A DNA stretch of 64,000 bases from CBDCWT01 sp965223305 (GTDB lineage Bacteria > Planctomycetota > Planctomycetia > Pirellulales > Pirellulaceae): the NCBI GenBank assembly GCA_965223305.1, contig CBDCWT010000019.1, forward strand, positions 62,001-126,000, given 5' to 3'. The notes under the pieces were generated by a model that made no database searches, was not told the DNA's origin, and saw nothing but the letters and a program-made list of their open reading frames with translations. A program made the position numbers and the translations under genes. Positions 45,466 through 53,817 of the stretch are shown here, one piece after another. Numbering within the stretch: the stretch's first letter is position 1; the number at the start of each line of letters is the position of its first letter.

Positions 45466-46113
45466 TCAGGCAGCAATTCGAGGCGTGGAAACGCCGACGT
45501 GTTGGAGCATTGCCCGATACAAGCCAACTGTGGCTCGGACGTCGTTTAGCGCATCGTGGGCGTCTTCATCTCGAAGCGGCACGCCGAAGTATTGGCAGAG
45601 GGTGCCGAGCTTGCAGTTGTCGGGCGGGGTGAGGCTTTTGTTTTCTTGAAACAGCCACTGGGCCCGTTGCTTGGTGCAAAGGCAGGCATATCCTGCCGGC
45701 AAAAACTGCTCAAGCATTTTGAACCAGGCATGAATCAGAGGGCCATCAAAACGCTCTGCGTTGTGGGCAACTAGCTGAGCTACGTGATACGGCTTTCCGG
45801 TCTTGGACATGCGACATACGGTTGCATGCCGGCGGCAAAAGGCTGCGAAGTCTGGTGCGGCCTTTTCAGGCGGCACAGCGTCGCGTTGCCAGGTCTTTTT
45901 GTCGTAGTGATTTTTGTTCAGGGCTTCAATGTCAGCGTCTCGTTCATCGAAAGAGACTTTCACCTCGAAGGTTTCTAGCTCCCGGTAAGCAGCGTCTGTG
46001 GCAATTGCTGCAATTTGTGTGAGTGGCTTGGTGATTTTTACCGTGCCGGCCACCACATCAAAAAGGCCACCGGTTTCGAGGTCGAAAAATACCAAGCGTT
46101 CGTCGGGAAGCAT
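45466..46113 (-). CDS. DnaQ-like DEDDh 3'-5' exonuclease
   Basis: The 215-aa protein has Exo I FFDLETGG near the N terminus, Exo II HNAERFDGPL and Exo III HDALNDVRATV, giving the full D-E-D-D-h set. It acts on single-strand DNA or RNA ends. There is no polymerase domain, so it is a stand-alone nuclease like those on plasmids and phages. It is downstream of the 102-aa gene on the same strand (52 bp gap), perhaps in one operon. Confidence 0.9.
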   Translation of the reverse strand: MLPDERLVFFDLETGGLFDVVAGTVKITKPLTQIAAIATDAAYRELETFEVKVSFDERDADIEALNKNHYDKKTWQRDAVPPEKAAPDFAAFCRRHATVCRMSKTGKPYHVAQLVAHNAERFDGPLIHAWFKMLEQFLPAGYACLCTKQRAQWLFQENKSLTPPDNCKLGTLCQYFGVPLRDEDAHDALNDVRATVGLYRAMLQHVGVSTPRIAA

Positions 46114-46165
46114 GGGCGCCTACTGAGTTTCTGCTGGTGCATGCACTGCAAAGCGGGCCTGACCA

Positions 46166-46474
46166 TCATCTGCTGGCTGTAGTGGGGCCATCTGCAGCCT
46201 GAGGGTTTTGCTCAATCCAAGCTTTGGCCAATAGGGCGACTTCCCCCTCTGCTTCGGCGTGTCGAGGATACATCTTCGTGGTGTAACGCCAGCTCTTGCC
46301 GCCGTTCATAGTGTAGGCACGTTCAACCTTGTAGTAGAGCTCTGCATGCCCATCGGAGCCGAGTCGGCAAAAGATATTGGCGTGGATTGCAGATACCACG
46401 TCGCTACGAAGCGTGATGACGTAGTTTGAATCCTTTTCATACTTATTCTGCTTGTTACCGCTTTTGCTCGGCAT
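46166..46474 (-). CDS. Small hypothetical protein, paralogue of the 83-aa protein at 49170-49421
   Basis: 102 aa with a good ribosome site (AGAGGTAGGAATC before ATG). The basic N terminus is followed by a two-layer pattern (VVSAIHANIFCRLGSDGHAELYYKVERAYTMNGGKSWRYTTKMY) and a C-terminal helix (EGEVALLAKAWIEQ). The same order (short strand with IW/IF, an R-rich turn, a Y-K strand, a terminal helix ending near WI) appears in the 83-aa protein on the other side of the structured RNA. No function known. Confidence 0.65.
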   Translation of the reverse strand: MPSKSGNKQNKYEKDSNYVITLRSDVVSAIHANIFCRLGSDGHAELYYKVERAYTMNGGKSWRYTTKMYPRHAEAEGEVALLAKAWIEQNPQAADGPTTASR

Positions 46475-46599
46475 GATTCCTACCTCTTCTCATGCGTTAA
46501 CAATGCCGAAGCAATTACCACGAGAAACAGTCAGGAGTCAAATGTACCTGTTGATTAAGGCCAGAACGTGGACATTACCGCCAACTCTGCTATGGTTCT

Positions 46600-48450
46600 C
46601 GCCAAAGGGCCCTAGGGCCCTGCATCATTGCCAGCAGTAAAACGCTGATGATGCTGTTGTTGGGTCAGAACTGGCGTGGGAAACCTGAGGCCTTATCACC
46701 CTCAGGCTAAACGTGTGCGGCCTAATCAACCGCTCTGGCAGCTGGCACCATTTGTAGCGGTGCCAATTGCCTGCAGTTCTCCGCGTAGAGGGACGTGCCG
46801 CGAGAGTGGCTTGCGTTTCTCGACGGGGGCTTGGTGGATTCAAGCTCGGTCAATGATGACAGAGTGAAATCCCATCTCTCGACCCGATTGCACTCTGGGT
46901 AGTTCTTTTTGAATAAGTGATATCGGGCGACCGTGGAAAACTTCGCTGTGTTTTATTGTTAGAAACGCAGAGGAGCAGTGACTAGCAAAGGCCAAGTCCG
47001 AAAAAAGACAAGGCGGGGTAGGGCCCCAGGCTCTACTCTCGGGTGTCGAGCCTCCTGCTCGAAAATCCCGCATGTGCGTTCGCGGTATGAAAACCGCTGC
47101 TGCACCGGTCATGCACCGCGTGTAGTAGGAGCCAGGCCGTGGGGGTCAAACCTCATCGCTGCTACTGATGAAGTAGGCTTCGTGCAGCACATCTGGACCG
47201 GGGACCAATCAACACCGCGAGGTGTGGTTCCGTTTGTCATCCGTGGCATGCGGGACGGGCGTTCCGTCGGGAATAGCTCAACCGGTAAAGCCCGCAAGGG
47301 CAATCCAGTCAGATGCGATGCCGCGTAAAGCGGCGGTGTGATGCCTCGGCCTTCTGGGACCGATGCTGCACGCCAGAGAGGGGAGGGGGAAGGCTACGGC
47401 CGACCTCCGATTAGCCAAACTGCTGTGATAGGTGGTGGGTGTTCAGTGCCACACTTTTGAGTGGGAGCACTAGGTAGCCGCGAGCTGCGGAGTTCGTAGC
47501 GGTGAACGGACCGGTGAGATTCCGGGAACAATACTTGGCGAGTCGAGAGGCTCAATGCCAGGTGCCCATTGGGTGGTGTAATGCCACTGCTAACACCTTA
47601 GCGACCTGACTATCGCATCGATGCTTGTTACGAATCGGGGAAGGTCTGAATGGTATTGCGGGAGTGATGCTCCAGCCTCACCACGTAGTGGAGAGACCAG
47701 CAGACTGGGAGTGGGGCCTGAGGGGTTGTGGTGACACAACCTATCGGTAGAAGCGGCCGAGAGGCCGGCGTGGTTTCGGGGGGAATTCTCCTCTGAACAC
47801 GTAGCTGTCTCGATACCAACGAGGCAGCGGACGTGCACTGCGAGGTGAGAAACCTCAAGGCAGTGGTGACTACGTTTGCAAAACCCGGGGTGATAGCCGG
47901 GTGCAACGACGAAAGGGCCGACGCGGGTTATCTAAACCCAACAGCAGCATTTGTCGTGCCCTGCTAGAGGTAGGTGCTCTAGCAGGGCGGTAACCACGAA
48001 GGTGGCTTAGCGTGGCGGTATGCGAGAGTTCCGAGAGGAACTTTGGGGTATCGGCAACGCGATGATGGTGGACAAGCGACGTGCGTCTTGAATCCACCGA
48101 AAGGAGGTTTACTTGCGGATGTGTGCGGATGGGGTAGCACCACGTGCTACCTCGGACGGCTGATTTATCAGCCGTTCTAAAAAGTTAAGACGAGCCCGAT
48201 TTATCGGGCGAGTTCAACTAAGAACTCCGCCGACGAAGGCGGCAGAAGCTCCGCAAGGAGGTTCAAGAGGAGGTAAAGGAGCGGGAGCGAATTCCGACCA
48301 ACAAAGCCCGTTTGCACGAAGCAAACAGGGCGGGAATAACGTTTTCGCACTGAGGTGAAGGTGTCGCGTTTTGCAAAAAGGAACACTAACCGAAGGAGAA
48401 AACGGCTTTTTGGTGGGGTTTGGCCAACGACAAAACCCCACACTGTTTTT
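46600..48450 (+). ncRNA. Giant structured RNA candidate (GOLLD/ROOL size class, family unverified)
   Basis: About 1.85 kb with no credible protein gene. Hairpins follow one another. Several have GNRA loops on the plus strand: ACACC-GCGA-GGTGT (47212-47225), GCCC-GCAA-GGGC (47290-47301), CGGCC-GAGA-GGCCG (47754-47767), GTTCC-GAGA-GGAAC (48028-48041) and CTCC-GCAA-GGAG (48249-48260). A perfect 12-bp stem GCCCTGCTAGAG/CTCTAGCAGGGC spans 47958-47988. Further stems are at 46622-46654, 46684-46706, 46743-46765, 48133-48151, 48156-48175, 48194-48209 and 48310-48326. GNRA orientation fixes the strand as plus. An intrinsic terminator ends it at 48450. The 5' end is uncertain; the densest part is 47200-48350. 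Not rRNA, tmRNA or RNase P by motif. Confidence 0.75.
48413..48450 (+). terminator. Intrinsic terminator at the end of the structured RNA
   Basis: GTGGGGTTT (48413-48421) pairs with AAACCCCAC (48433-48441), followed by ACTGTTTTT. It lies 14 bp before the ATG of the 228-aa gene, so the RNA and the gene share a leader, and terminator read-through would be needed to express the gene from the RNA promoter. Confidence 0.75.
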
Positions 48451-48463
48451 GCTAGGGAAAGAG

Positions 48464-49150
48464 ATGCGAGGGAGTTACACCGTAGTAAGGAGCATCGACG
48501 GATATCTGTCGCAGGTCACTCGACTTGCCGGCCGAGGCTATTACTTCTACTTTGCTGGCTGCCTCAAAGACGGCAAAGAGCCCGAGCGGCTCGATGCAAA
48601 GCTGATTGCCAAGTGGAAGCTCGACCAACCGTATTGGAAACGAGAGAAGCGACGTCGCGGAGCTGCTCCGAGCATTTGGTATCTCAGATACGAGCAGCAC
48701 TACCTCTTGCTTGCAACGCACGGGCGGCAAGACTCGGGCGAGCCGCACGAGTTCTTTAGCGAATACGAAAGCTGCCTCAGGGACATCCGCAGGTATGCTC
48801 TGTATACCTTCGGCTATTCGATTCGCTACCCTCGCTCGAAAGAAACCGGCACTCACCGGGCCTTTGTCAGGCTCGATAAGGCGACGTATTTGGACCTAAA
48901 AGAGCGGATGTGCGAGAAGGCAGTCCGCGAGCGGTACCGCGAGCGGGATGCCTTCGAGGAGTTGTTTCGTAGGCTGCCGTATCAGCCCTACCGGGAGGTA
49001 GGCAGGCAGCTGAGAACGATTGTCAAAGAAGCCAACAAGCGTCGCTCTCGTTACCGGGGATTTGAGCAGGCCAGGCTCAGCTGTGTCCGTCAACGCCTGC
49101 GGCCGGTGAAAATCTACGAGTACGCCGATGATGATTACCTGCTGAAATGA
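48464..49150 (+). CDS. Basic 228-aa protein of unknown function downstream of the structured RNA
   Basis: ATG 48464 (MRGSYTVVRSIDGYLSQV) is preceded by AAAGAG. The longer frame from 48371 would run through the terminator hairpin, so I reject it. The protein is rich in Arg, Lys and Tyr (KLIAKWKLDQPYWKREKRRRG, ERMCEKAVRERYRERDAFEEL, EANKRRSRYRGFEQARLS). It has no membrane segment and no catalytic motif that I recognise. The basic character would suit nucleic-acid binding. Being the first gene after a giant RNA on the same strand, it may be an RNA partner; that is inference from position only. Confidence 0.75.
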   Translation: MRGSYTVVRSIDGYLSQVTRLAGRGYYFYFAGCLKDGKEPERLDAKLIAKWKLDQPYWKREKRRRGAAPSIWYLRYEQHYLLLATHGRQDSGEPHEFFSEYESCLRDIRRYALYTFGYSIRYPRSKETGTHRAFVRLDKATYLDLKERMCEKAVRERYRERDAFEELFRRLPYQPYREVGRQLRTIVKEANKRRSRYRGFEQARLSCVRQRLRPVKIYEYADDDYLLK

Positions 49151-49169
49151 AGAGGCCGGTAGCGGGCCT

Positions 49170-49421
49170 CTAAGCCGCGTCCGCTGAGGCAGTCTGTCCT
49201 CCTTGCTGGAAAATCCAGTCGGTGGCGAGCTGCATTGCTCGGGCTGCCTGGTAGCCGAAGTCGCGGCCAATCGATTGTGTCTCCTTCCAGTCGTCGCCGT
49301 CCTTGTAGCCCAAATGAAGTGTCATGTTGTGGCGGTCACCGTTTGCCGTCTCGTTTCGCCAGATGTTGACCTTGACGCGACCGAGTTGCACGGTGTGGAC
49401 CGGCGGGTTGGCTTTAGCCAT
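49170..49421 (-). CDS. Small conserved planctomycete-type hypothetical protein
   Basis: 83 aa from MAKANPPVHTV, with GAGGG upstream. The longer open frame to 49745 has no support before this methionine. The pattern VQLGRVKVNIWRNETANGDRHNMTLHLGYKDGDDWKETQSIGRDFGYQAARAMQLATDWIFQQ matches a small family I remember as widespread and uncharacterised in Planctomycetota. A single compact beta-beta-beta-alpha unit is likely. It has a paralogue at 46166-46474. The two flank the structured RNA and the 228-aa gene. Confidence 0.75.
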   Translation of the reverse strand: MAKANPPVHTVQLGRVKVNIWRNETANGDRHNMTLHLGYKDGDDWKETQSIGRDFGYQAARAMQLATDWIFQQGGQTASADAA

Positions 49422-49771
49422 GAGTTCTACCCTCATTACGATGTCTGAAGTGTGGGTTACCAGTGGCCGACGTTGGCCTGAGCTGGCGTCAGTCAAACGC
49501 TCGTGTGCTTGTCGGGCAGTCTCCTTTCTGTGAAGGGTCTGGAACCTCAGTAAGTGAAAACGCTTTCGTGGTCGTGCTACCGGCCTAGGGCAGCAGGGTG
49601 TTGCGACTGCGGACCTTCCGTCCCTTTTATCGTCGTAACTGTGGACCGCTGCACAAAGCCGGAGTGTGTGCTCTCTACTCTTGGCAAGGCTTGCTAAAGA
49701 ACCGCTTAACCACGGGCTATTAGCACATTCCCGAGTAAAAGACAAAAGAATGGCGGCTCGGGTCGCGAGGG
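49422..49771. other. Intergenic, nothing recognised
   Basis: 350 bp upstream of the 83-aa gene. No gene or strong hairpin seen. Confidence 0.35.
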
Positions 49772-50440
49772 CTAGTCATTGGCCTGCAGAATCAACTCAA
49801 GGTCGTCACCAGATAGGGAGCATTTAGCTTTGAGAGAGTTCGCCACCGCTTCGATTGCACTCTTCTCAACCCTCGATTTTGCTAACAACATGTAGTCATC
49901 AAACGTGATTAGTTGCTCACCCACTTCTTGGCAACGCCACTTCTCACGTAGCTTGACAGAACTGAGGTCCTTCTCCACCCCCCAGGAAGCGTATGTGCCG
50001 TAGAAGATGCTCTCTGCCGCTGCTCCAGCGGCGAGGTAGAGCTGCCATTTCTCATCGGTGTCATCGTGCGGCTTCAATTCCACATTCCCGCTGTCAGAGT
50101 CAGCCGGTAGGCTCACCGTAGCGACTTTCCACCCGAGTCTATGAGCCGCGACTACATGCCCTGCCTCATGCACGGCAGCTCTCGGCCGGTCTAGTTCCAC
50201 AAACTCCTGATGTTGTTTAGCCGACATTGGCGGGATGCCTTCGGCCTCCAGCCGAGCTATGCCGTTCTCATCGCGACAGAATTGGTGGCCATCTATGCGA
50301 CCGACTGTAATGCCATTAAACGAGACAGTTCCTTCCAAGTCGACCGCAAATCCAATCACTTCGAGAAGCTGGTTCAGATACGGCGGACCTTGACTGACTC
50401 GTTTCAGGAAGCTGATTGGGGAAGGAAGCTCGTGGGACAT
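49772..50440 (-). CDS. Zinc metallopeptidase-like protein with HEAGH
   Basis: The 222-aa protein has the zinc signature AAVHEAGHVVAAHRLG (His91, Glu92, His95) as in FtsH (M41)-type and related peptidases. LAAGAAAESIFYG further on resembles the stretch that bears the third ligand in this group. No AAA domain or membrane helix is present, so it is a free peptidase domain. These occur in mobile elements and near toxin-antitoxin genes. The gene ends the leftward cluster with the ParE-type pair (27 bp gap). Substrate unknown. Confidence 0.75.
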   Translation of the reverse strand: MSHELPSPISFLKRVSQGPPYLNQLLEVIGFAVDLEGTVSFNGITVGRIDGHQFCRDENGIARLEAEGIPPMSAKQHQEFVELDRPRAAVHEAGHVVAAHRLGWKVATVSLPADSDSGNVELKPHDDTDEKWQLYLAAGAAAESIFYGTYASWGVEKDLSSVKLREKWRCQEVGEQLITFDDYMLLAKSRVEKSAIEAVANSLKAKCSLSGDDLELILQAND

Positions 50441-50467
50441 TTGCTACTCGAACCGGTCGAAATGCGC

Positions 50468-50806
50468 CTACGGTAGCTCGATATCGTCTAGGTCCAAGTC
50501 ATCGACAATATCTTGTCCGTAGCCTCGAATGTGGCGAATGAACACCCGCTCATCCTGAATCGTGAACAGAGCCCGATAAGGGTTACCTTTTCGGGTTCGG
50601 AAGATGAGTTGGTAAACGTCGCGGCCAGAGGTCGCTGACTCGGGGGCAAGGCCGCAGGTGAGCGGACTCTGTTCCAGCCGCTTCAGAGCCTTGTAGAAAG
50701 CGTTTGCCCAGCTGGCAGCACCTTGTGGGGAGCGTTCTTTGATGTAGTCGTGGAGGGTCTGAAAGTCGTGCTCGGCACGCGGAAGAATAACGACAGTGTA
50801 GGTCAT
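50468..50806 (-). CDS. RelE/ParE-family toxin
   Basis: The 112-aa protein has the ParE layout: VVILPRAEHDFQTLHDYIKERSPQGAASW, then ALKRLEQSPLTCG and YRALFTIQDERVFIRHIRGYGQD. ParE members poison gyrase and RelE members cleave mRNA. The retained basic and aromatic residues do not let me choose. It overlaps the upstream antitoxin gene by 4 nt (ATGA). The C terminus is unusually acidic (DDLDLDDIELP). Confidence 0.88.
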   Translation of the reverse strand: MTYTVVILPRAEHDFQTLHDYIKERSPQGAASWANAFYKALKRLEQSPLTCGLAPESATSGRDVYQLIFRTRKGNPYRALFTIQDERVFIRHIRGYGQDIVDDLDLDDIELP

Positions 50807-51057
50807 GCATCCTGCGGGATGTCGTTCTTGGCTCGAAACTCGTCCATGAACTCATCCAGAGTTCGATAGTTGCCAGCTTCGATATCCGCATCACCCTGGC
50901 GAATGATTTCCGCAACTTCAGCCCGTTCGCGGTTGGATGGGTTTTCTAGTGCCCAAAGCTTCAACAGCTCCGGCATTGTCAGTTCGGAATCGCCATTGTC
51001 GAGCCTATCGGAGGCGAAGCGATGGAAACTATCTAGGTGTTCCTGAGTCATTGGCAT
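50803..51057 (-). CDS. Antitoxin of the ParE-type pair
   Basis: The 84-aa, acidic protein is directly upstream of and overlapping the toxin. It has a helical N terminus and a C-terminal tail (YRTLDEFMDEFRAKNDIPQDA) like toxin-wrapping segments. No clear DNA-binding motif is seen. The call rests mainly on the overlapping arrangement with a recognisable toxin. Confidence 0.78.
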   Translation of the reverse strand: MPMTQEHLDSFHRFASDRLDNGDSELTMPELLKLWALENPSNRERAEVAEIIRQGDADIEAGNYRTLDEFMDEFRAKNDIPQDA

Positions 51058-51394
51058 AACTCTATTCTCCGTGAATGTTTACTCAGTACAAGCCTATCAC
51101 GCGGCCAGAATGCTGGTCAAAACCCAGCGGAGAGCGAGCAGTCAGGGTGCGACCAGAGGTGGAGAGGATTTGCGAGGCGGCATCGGCACGGGTCGCAACG
51201 CGACACCCTGGCGGTCTTTTCGGCCGCTTCGCATCCGAGGGGGAGGGCAGCACCGCCGGGAGCTCGGGCCCCTGACTGATTGCTCGGAGCAGAGTCTACC
51301 TGCTAAGTGGCAAAAATTACCAATTCAGGGTGCAATGGAAGAGCACCTGAACTTGCCTCGGCGTTTCACTCCGACGCGTGTAGAACCAGTCCGA

Positions 51395-51553
51395 ATGACC
51401 GATGTGTGGTGCACCAACACAATGTGGGCAACAGGTCTGATGGTGTTTGGTACCTGGACAGTCGTTACCATATATGTAAGGGCGGACTGTGATGAAAACC
51501 GTGCCAAGCCTGGGGAGTTGAGAGAATGGGTGATTACTGGTGGGTCTTATTAA
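51395..51553 (+). CDS. Possible small membrane protein
   Basis: 52 codons from ATG 51395. One hydrophobic segment (WATGLMVFGTWTVVTIYV) is followed by a charged tail. Its end overlaps the next small ORF in another frame, whose ribosome site lies within it. No homologue known to me; a low-confidence call. Confidence 0.3.
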   Translation: MTDVWCTNTMWATGLMVFGTWTVVTIYVRADCDENRAKPGELREWVITGGSY

Positions 51554-51687
51554 TGCTACTTGCTGCAGGAGCAGCCGGCGGCGGTGTGCAACAAAGGTCA
51601 AAACGGAAGCAGCTTGCCGGAGCTCTCCTCGCCCTGGCTTTGGCTTTCGCTGCTGTCGCTGTGTATTTATTGATGGCCAACAGGTGA
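51526..51687 (+). CDS. Small two-helix membrane protein
   Basis: 53 aa from ATG 51526, with GGGGAG about 9 nt upstream. Two hydrophobic helices (WVLLMLLAAGAAGGG and LAGALLALALAFAAVAVYLL) flank a basic turn (QQRSKRKQ), so the loop should face the cytoplasm. Function unknown; such proteins can be type I toxins or small regulators. Confidence 0.5.
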   Translation: MGDYWWVLLMLLAAGAAGGGVQQRSKRKQLAGALLALALAFAAVAVYLLMANR

Positions 51688-51788
51688 AGAGTTGGCACGG
51701 CCTCACGAAACGAGGCCGGAGAACGTTGGCAATCTGCTAAGATAAGGCCCAAAGTCTACTTCCGCACAATCTATCGGCATCGAGCGAT

Positions 51789-52226
51789 ATGCAGGAGTTC
51801 TTGGTCAAACCGCATGAGGGCATCGGGCCAGCTCGTTTGGGGATGACGCGAGAAGAGATTCGTCGTGCCCTTGGTCAACCATCCCACGTCCAAGAAGCTC
51901 ACGAGAAATGGGGAATCAAGTTTCCTAACAAGGATTTCTTTTGCAAGAACGCGTTTCAAGTCAGCTACGACGATGACATGCAGGCTGAGTTCATTGAAGT
52001 GGCATCCGAGTCAGAGTACGAAGTGACCTTCGAGGGAGTCGATGTCCATAGGTCGGCACCTCAAGACGTCATCGCTGCGATTGAATGCTTTGGTGAAGTA
52101 GACAGAGAACAACGCGAGTACCCTGTCAATCTGTGGTTTCCCAGCTTGCATCTGAGTTTGTATAGAGAACACAGCGATGAAGACAGGTTCGATGCTGTCG
52201 GAGTCAGCACTTCCACCTATCGGTAG
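51789..52226 (+). CDS. Hypothetical protein of the GLGMTREE type
   Basis: The 145-aa, acidic protein begins with HEGIGPARLGMTREEIRRALGQP. That opening is shared by a family of small proteins found near toxin or immunity genes. A two-layer alpha/beta pattern continues to VGVSTSTYR. It is followed by the hairpin repeat at 52271-52345, which can act as its terminator. Immunity function is a guess. Confidence 0.65.
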   Translation: MQEFLVKPHEGIGPARLGMTREEIRRALGQPSHVQEAHEKWGIKFPNKDFFCKNAFQVSYDDDMQAEFIEVASESEYEVTFEGVDVHRSAPQDVIAAIECFGEVDREQREYPVNLWFPSLHLSLYREHSDEDRFDAVGVSTSTYR

Positions 52227-52270
52227 GCCGCCGACTTCCCGCGCGTGCTATCTTCTTGACCACCGGCTGA

Positions 52271-52345
52271 GTGACACACCCCGGAGGTACCGATTCCCGA
52301 AACTGCGTCGGATTCATCGTCCGACGCAGTTTCATCAGAGTCCCC
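52271..52345. repeat. Dispersed hairpin repeat, copy 2, probable terminator
   Basis: AAACTGCGTCGGA (52300-52312) pairs perfectly with TCCGACGCAGTTT (52320-52332) around loop TTCATCG. The A and T ends make it terminator-like in both directions. Copy 1 is at 35697-35775. Related GACGCAG words occur near 54213-54260. Confidence 0.65.
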
Positions 52346-52471
52346 ATCGCCCGCCGGAGAAAGTAGAGTTGGCTCGCCGCCGACCGGCGGCAAGTGTTAC
52401 TCACCTCAAGCACGGGGGTGCTAGTGCATCTTGCTGAGTGGCCAAAGCTGCAGTTTTGTTAAGCGGAGCAG

Positions 52472-52639
52472 CTACAGCGGCGGGTCATCGGCAAGCATCT
52501 GGCGGCGGACAAAGGCGATTGCCTGCTCAAGTGCATCGAGGTCATCAAGGGAGTAGCCACCATCTGGCCAACTGAAAGTTACTCGAAGTCCCTCGGCGTG
52601 TCTGGAAACGCTACTTTCGATGGTGTCGGTTGTTGCCAT
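52472..52639 (-). CDS. Small hypothetical protein
   Basis: 55 aa from ATG 52639: ATTDTIESSVSRHAEGLRVTF, then SWPDGGYSLDDLDALEQAI, then a short helix. The compact strand-helix pattern and an uninterrupted frame make it plausible. No family recognised. Confidence 0.45.
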   Translation of the reverse strand: MATTDTIESSVSRHAEGLRVTFSWPDGGYSLDDLDALEQAIAFVRRQMLADDPPL

Positions 52640-52824
52640 GGTTGTGGTCTCCGGGAGGATTTCGTTGTCCGCTCACCCAGAGCTGGCGGACAACAAATTC
52701 GGGACGAGACGCTAGGCAATGTAATTGTGGCGGGACATACGAGCTGTATGGATAGTGTCGCCCTGCGAGGACGAGTTGTTATGATGGGGCTCAGCTACTC
52801 AACGCCCTAGGCGTTAAGCGGTAA

Positions 52825-52866
52825 GAGCCGCCGGGAACCTGCCCCTTCCGGCGGCTCGTCCTTTTC
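52825..52866 (+). terminator. Strong intrinsic terminator
   Basis: GAGCCGCCGG (52825-52834) pairs with CCGGCGGCTC (52848-52857), followed by GTCCTTTTC. A palindrome AACGCCCTAGGCGTT lies just before it. No gene ends immediately upstream on the plus strand; a short untranslated RNA from about 52650 is possible. Confidence 0.65.
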
Positions 52867-53079
52867 AGTAGCCCGGCACTGCCGCAGAAACAGGTAGCGA
52901 AAAACCTGCTACATGTAGAAGCTGTCGTGTGGCGGAATTGGTCTGTCACCGCGGCATATTTGATGATGCTGCCTACCTCACGTGTGCTGCGCAGATTCAG
53001 AACCAAACGATAGTTGAGTTGGACGGCGAGAGACGCCCCTGATAAGCTATGGTTACGACTCCCCGGCGACTAGCCGGTT

Positions 53080-53106
53080 GGGCACTCTAAATGGGTGCCT
53101 TTTTTT
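53080..53106 (+). terminator. Intrinsic terminator
   Basis: GGCAC (53081-53085) and GTGCC (53095-53099) form a short stem followed by seven T. It stops transcription just before the 228-aa membrane-protein gene, and it rules out translation starting at GTG 53095. Confidence 0.65.
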
Positions 53107-53130
53107 GTGGACGACCAGAGGGTGGATGTT

Positions 53131-53817
53131 GTGGACGAGCGTTCAATCGTCATCTTGGTTGCGGCAGTCCTCGGTGCGGTTCTAAAGTCTGTTCTCGATT
53201 GGGCGTGGTGGTGGGTTTCGCGGCCGGTGCTCAAGATGAACTTCAATGAAAACGAAGCCGGCTTCAAGGTCTCAACTTTGGAATCGCGTGTGAACCCAAG
53301 TGACGCTAGCAAACCACTTCTTAACAACGCCTTCTACTACAACGTGGGAGTGAGGAACAAACGAACTCGAACGGCGACGAACGTTCGGGGTTTCCTGGTG
53401 AGCATCGAAGAGTTGGAGGCTAACGGTACCTGGCGGATGACGGATTACTGTGACAACATACCGCTTGCCTGGTCCTACCGAGAGGACGACGACGCAAGAA
53501 AGGGAATAGACATTCCGAGAGACGTGCCTCAGTTTCTCAATGTCTTGTCAGTTCGCCATCCCTCCGTGGCTAAAGGGTTCATACCGGCAACAGTGCCGCA
53601 GACACTCAAGCGAGCGTCGTTGATGAGATTCGAGGAGCCCGGGACTTTTCGTTTCACTATCATGGTGGCCGCAGACGATTCGGCAATCGATTGGATGGGC
53701 TTGCGTGTGGAGTGGGATGGAGACTGGGCTGAGGTTTGGAAGAACGACTGTGCTGGCCTGCGGGTGCGAGAGGACACAACAATCCGGTTTGGCACGGGGA
53801 TGGGTCTACTTAGATGA
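53131..53817 (+). CDS. Hypothetical protein with one N-terminal membrane helix
   Basis: GTG 53131 is preferred: GAGGG lies at good spacing, and upstream in-frame starts fall in or beside the terminator. 228 aa. One helix near the start (SIVILVAAVLGAVLKSVL) is followed by WWWVSRP and a soluble part with strands (NNAFYYNVGVRNKRTRTATNVRGFLVSIEELE). This resembles membrane-anchored beta-sandwich proteins. Its stop overlaps the next gene by 4 nt. No function known; the neighbourhood includes an OLD-like ATPase. Confidence 0.65.
   Translation: MDERSIVILVAAVLGAVLKSVLDWAWWWVSRPVLKMNFNENEAGFKVSTLESRVNPSDASKPLLNNAFYYNVGVRNKRTRTATNVRGFLVSIEELEANGTWRMTDYCDNIPLAWSYREDDDARKGIDIPRDVPQFLNVLSVRHPSVAKGFIPATVPQTLKRASLMRFEEPGTFRFTIMVAADDSAIDWMGLRVEWDGDWAEVWKNDCAGLRVREDTTIRFGTGMGLLR

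Noticed and set aside
47270..47301. tRNA-like D-arm (AGCTCAACCGGTAAAGC) inside the structured RNA
   Set aside because: Only three D-stem pairs form, and no anticodon arm, T arm or matching acceptor follows in the expected place.
46480..48360. Several 60-116 codon open frames within the RNA region
   Set aside because: They run through hairpin arms, lie on both strands, lack ribosome sites and domains, and overlap each other.
46600..48450. Group II intron, rRNA, tmRNA or RNase P explanation for the structured RNA
   Set aside because: I found no domain V-like catalytic hairpin, no reverse transcriptase, and none of the conserved rRNA, tmRNA or RNase P core strings. A covariance search would settle it.
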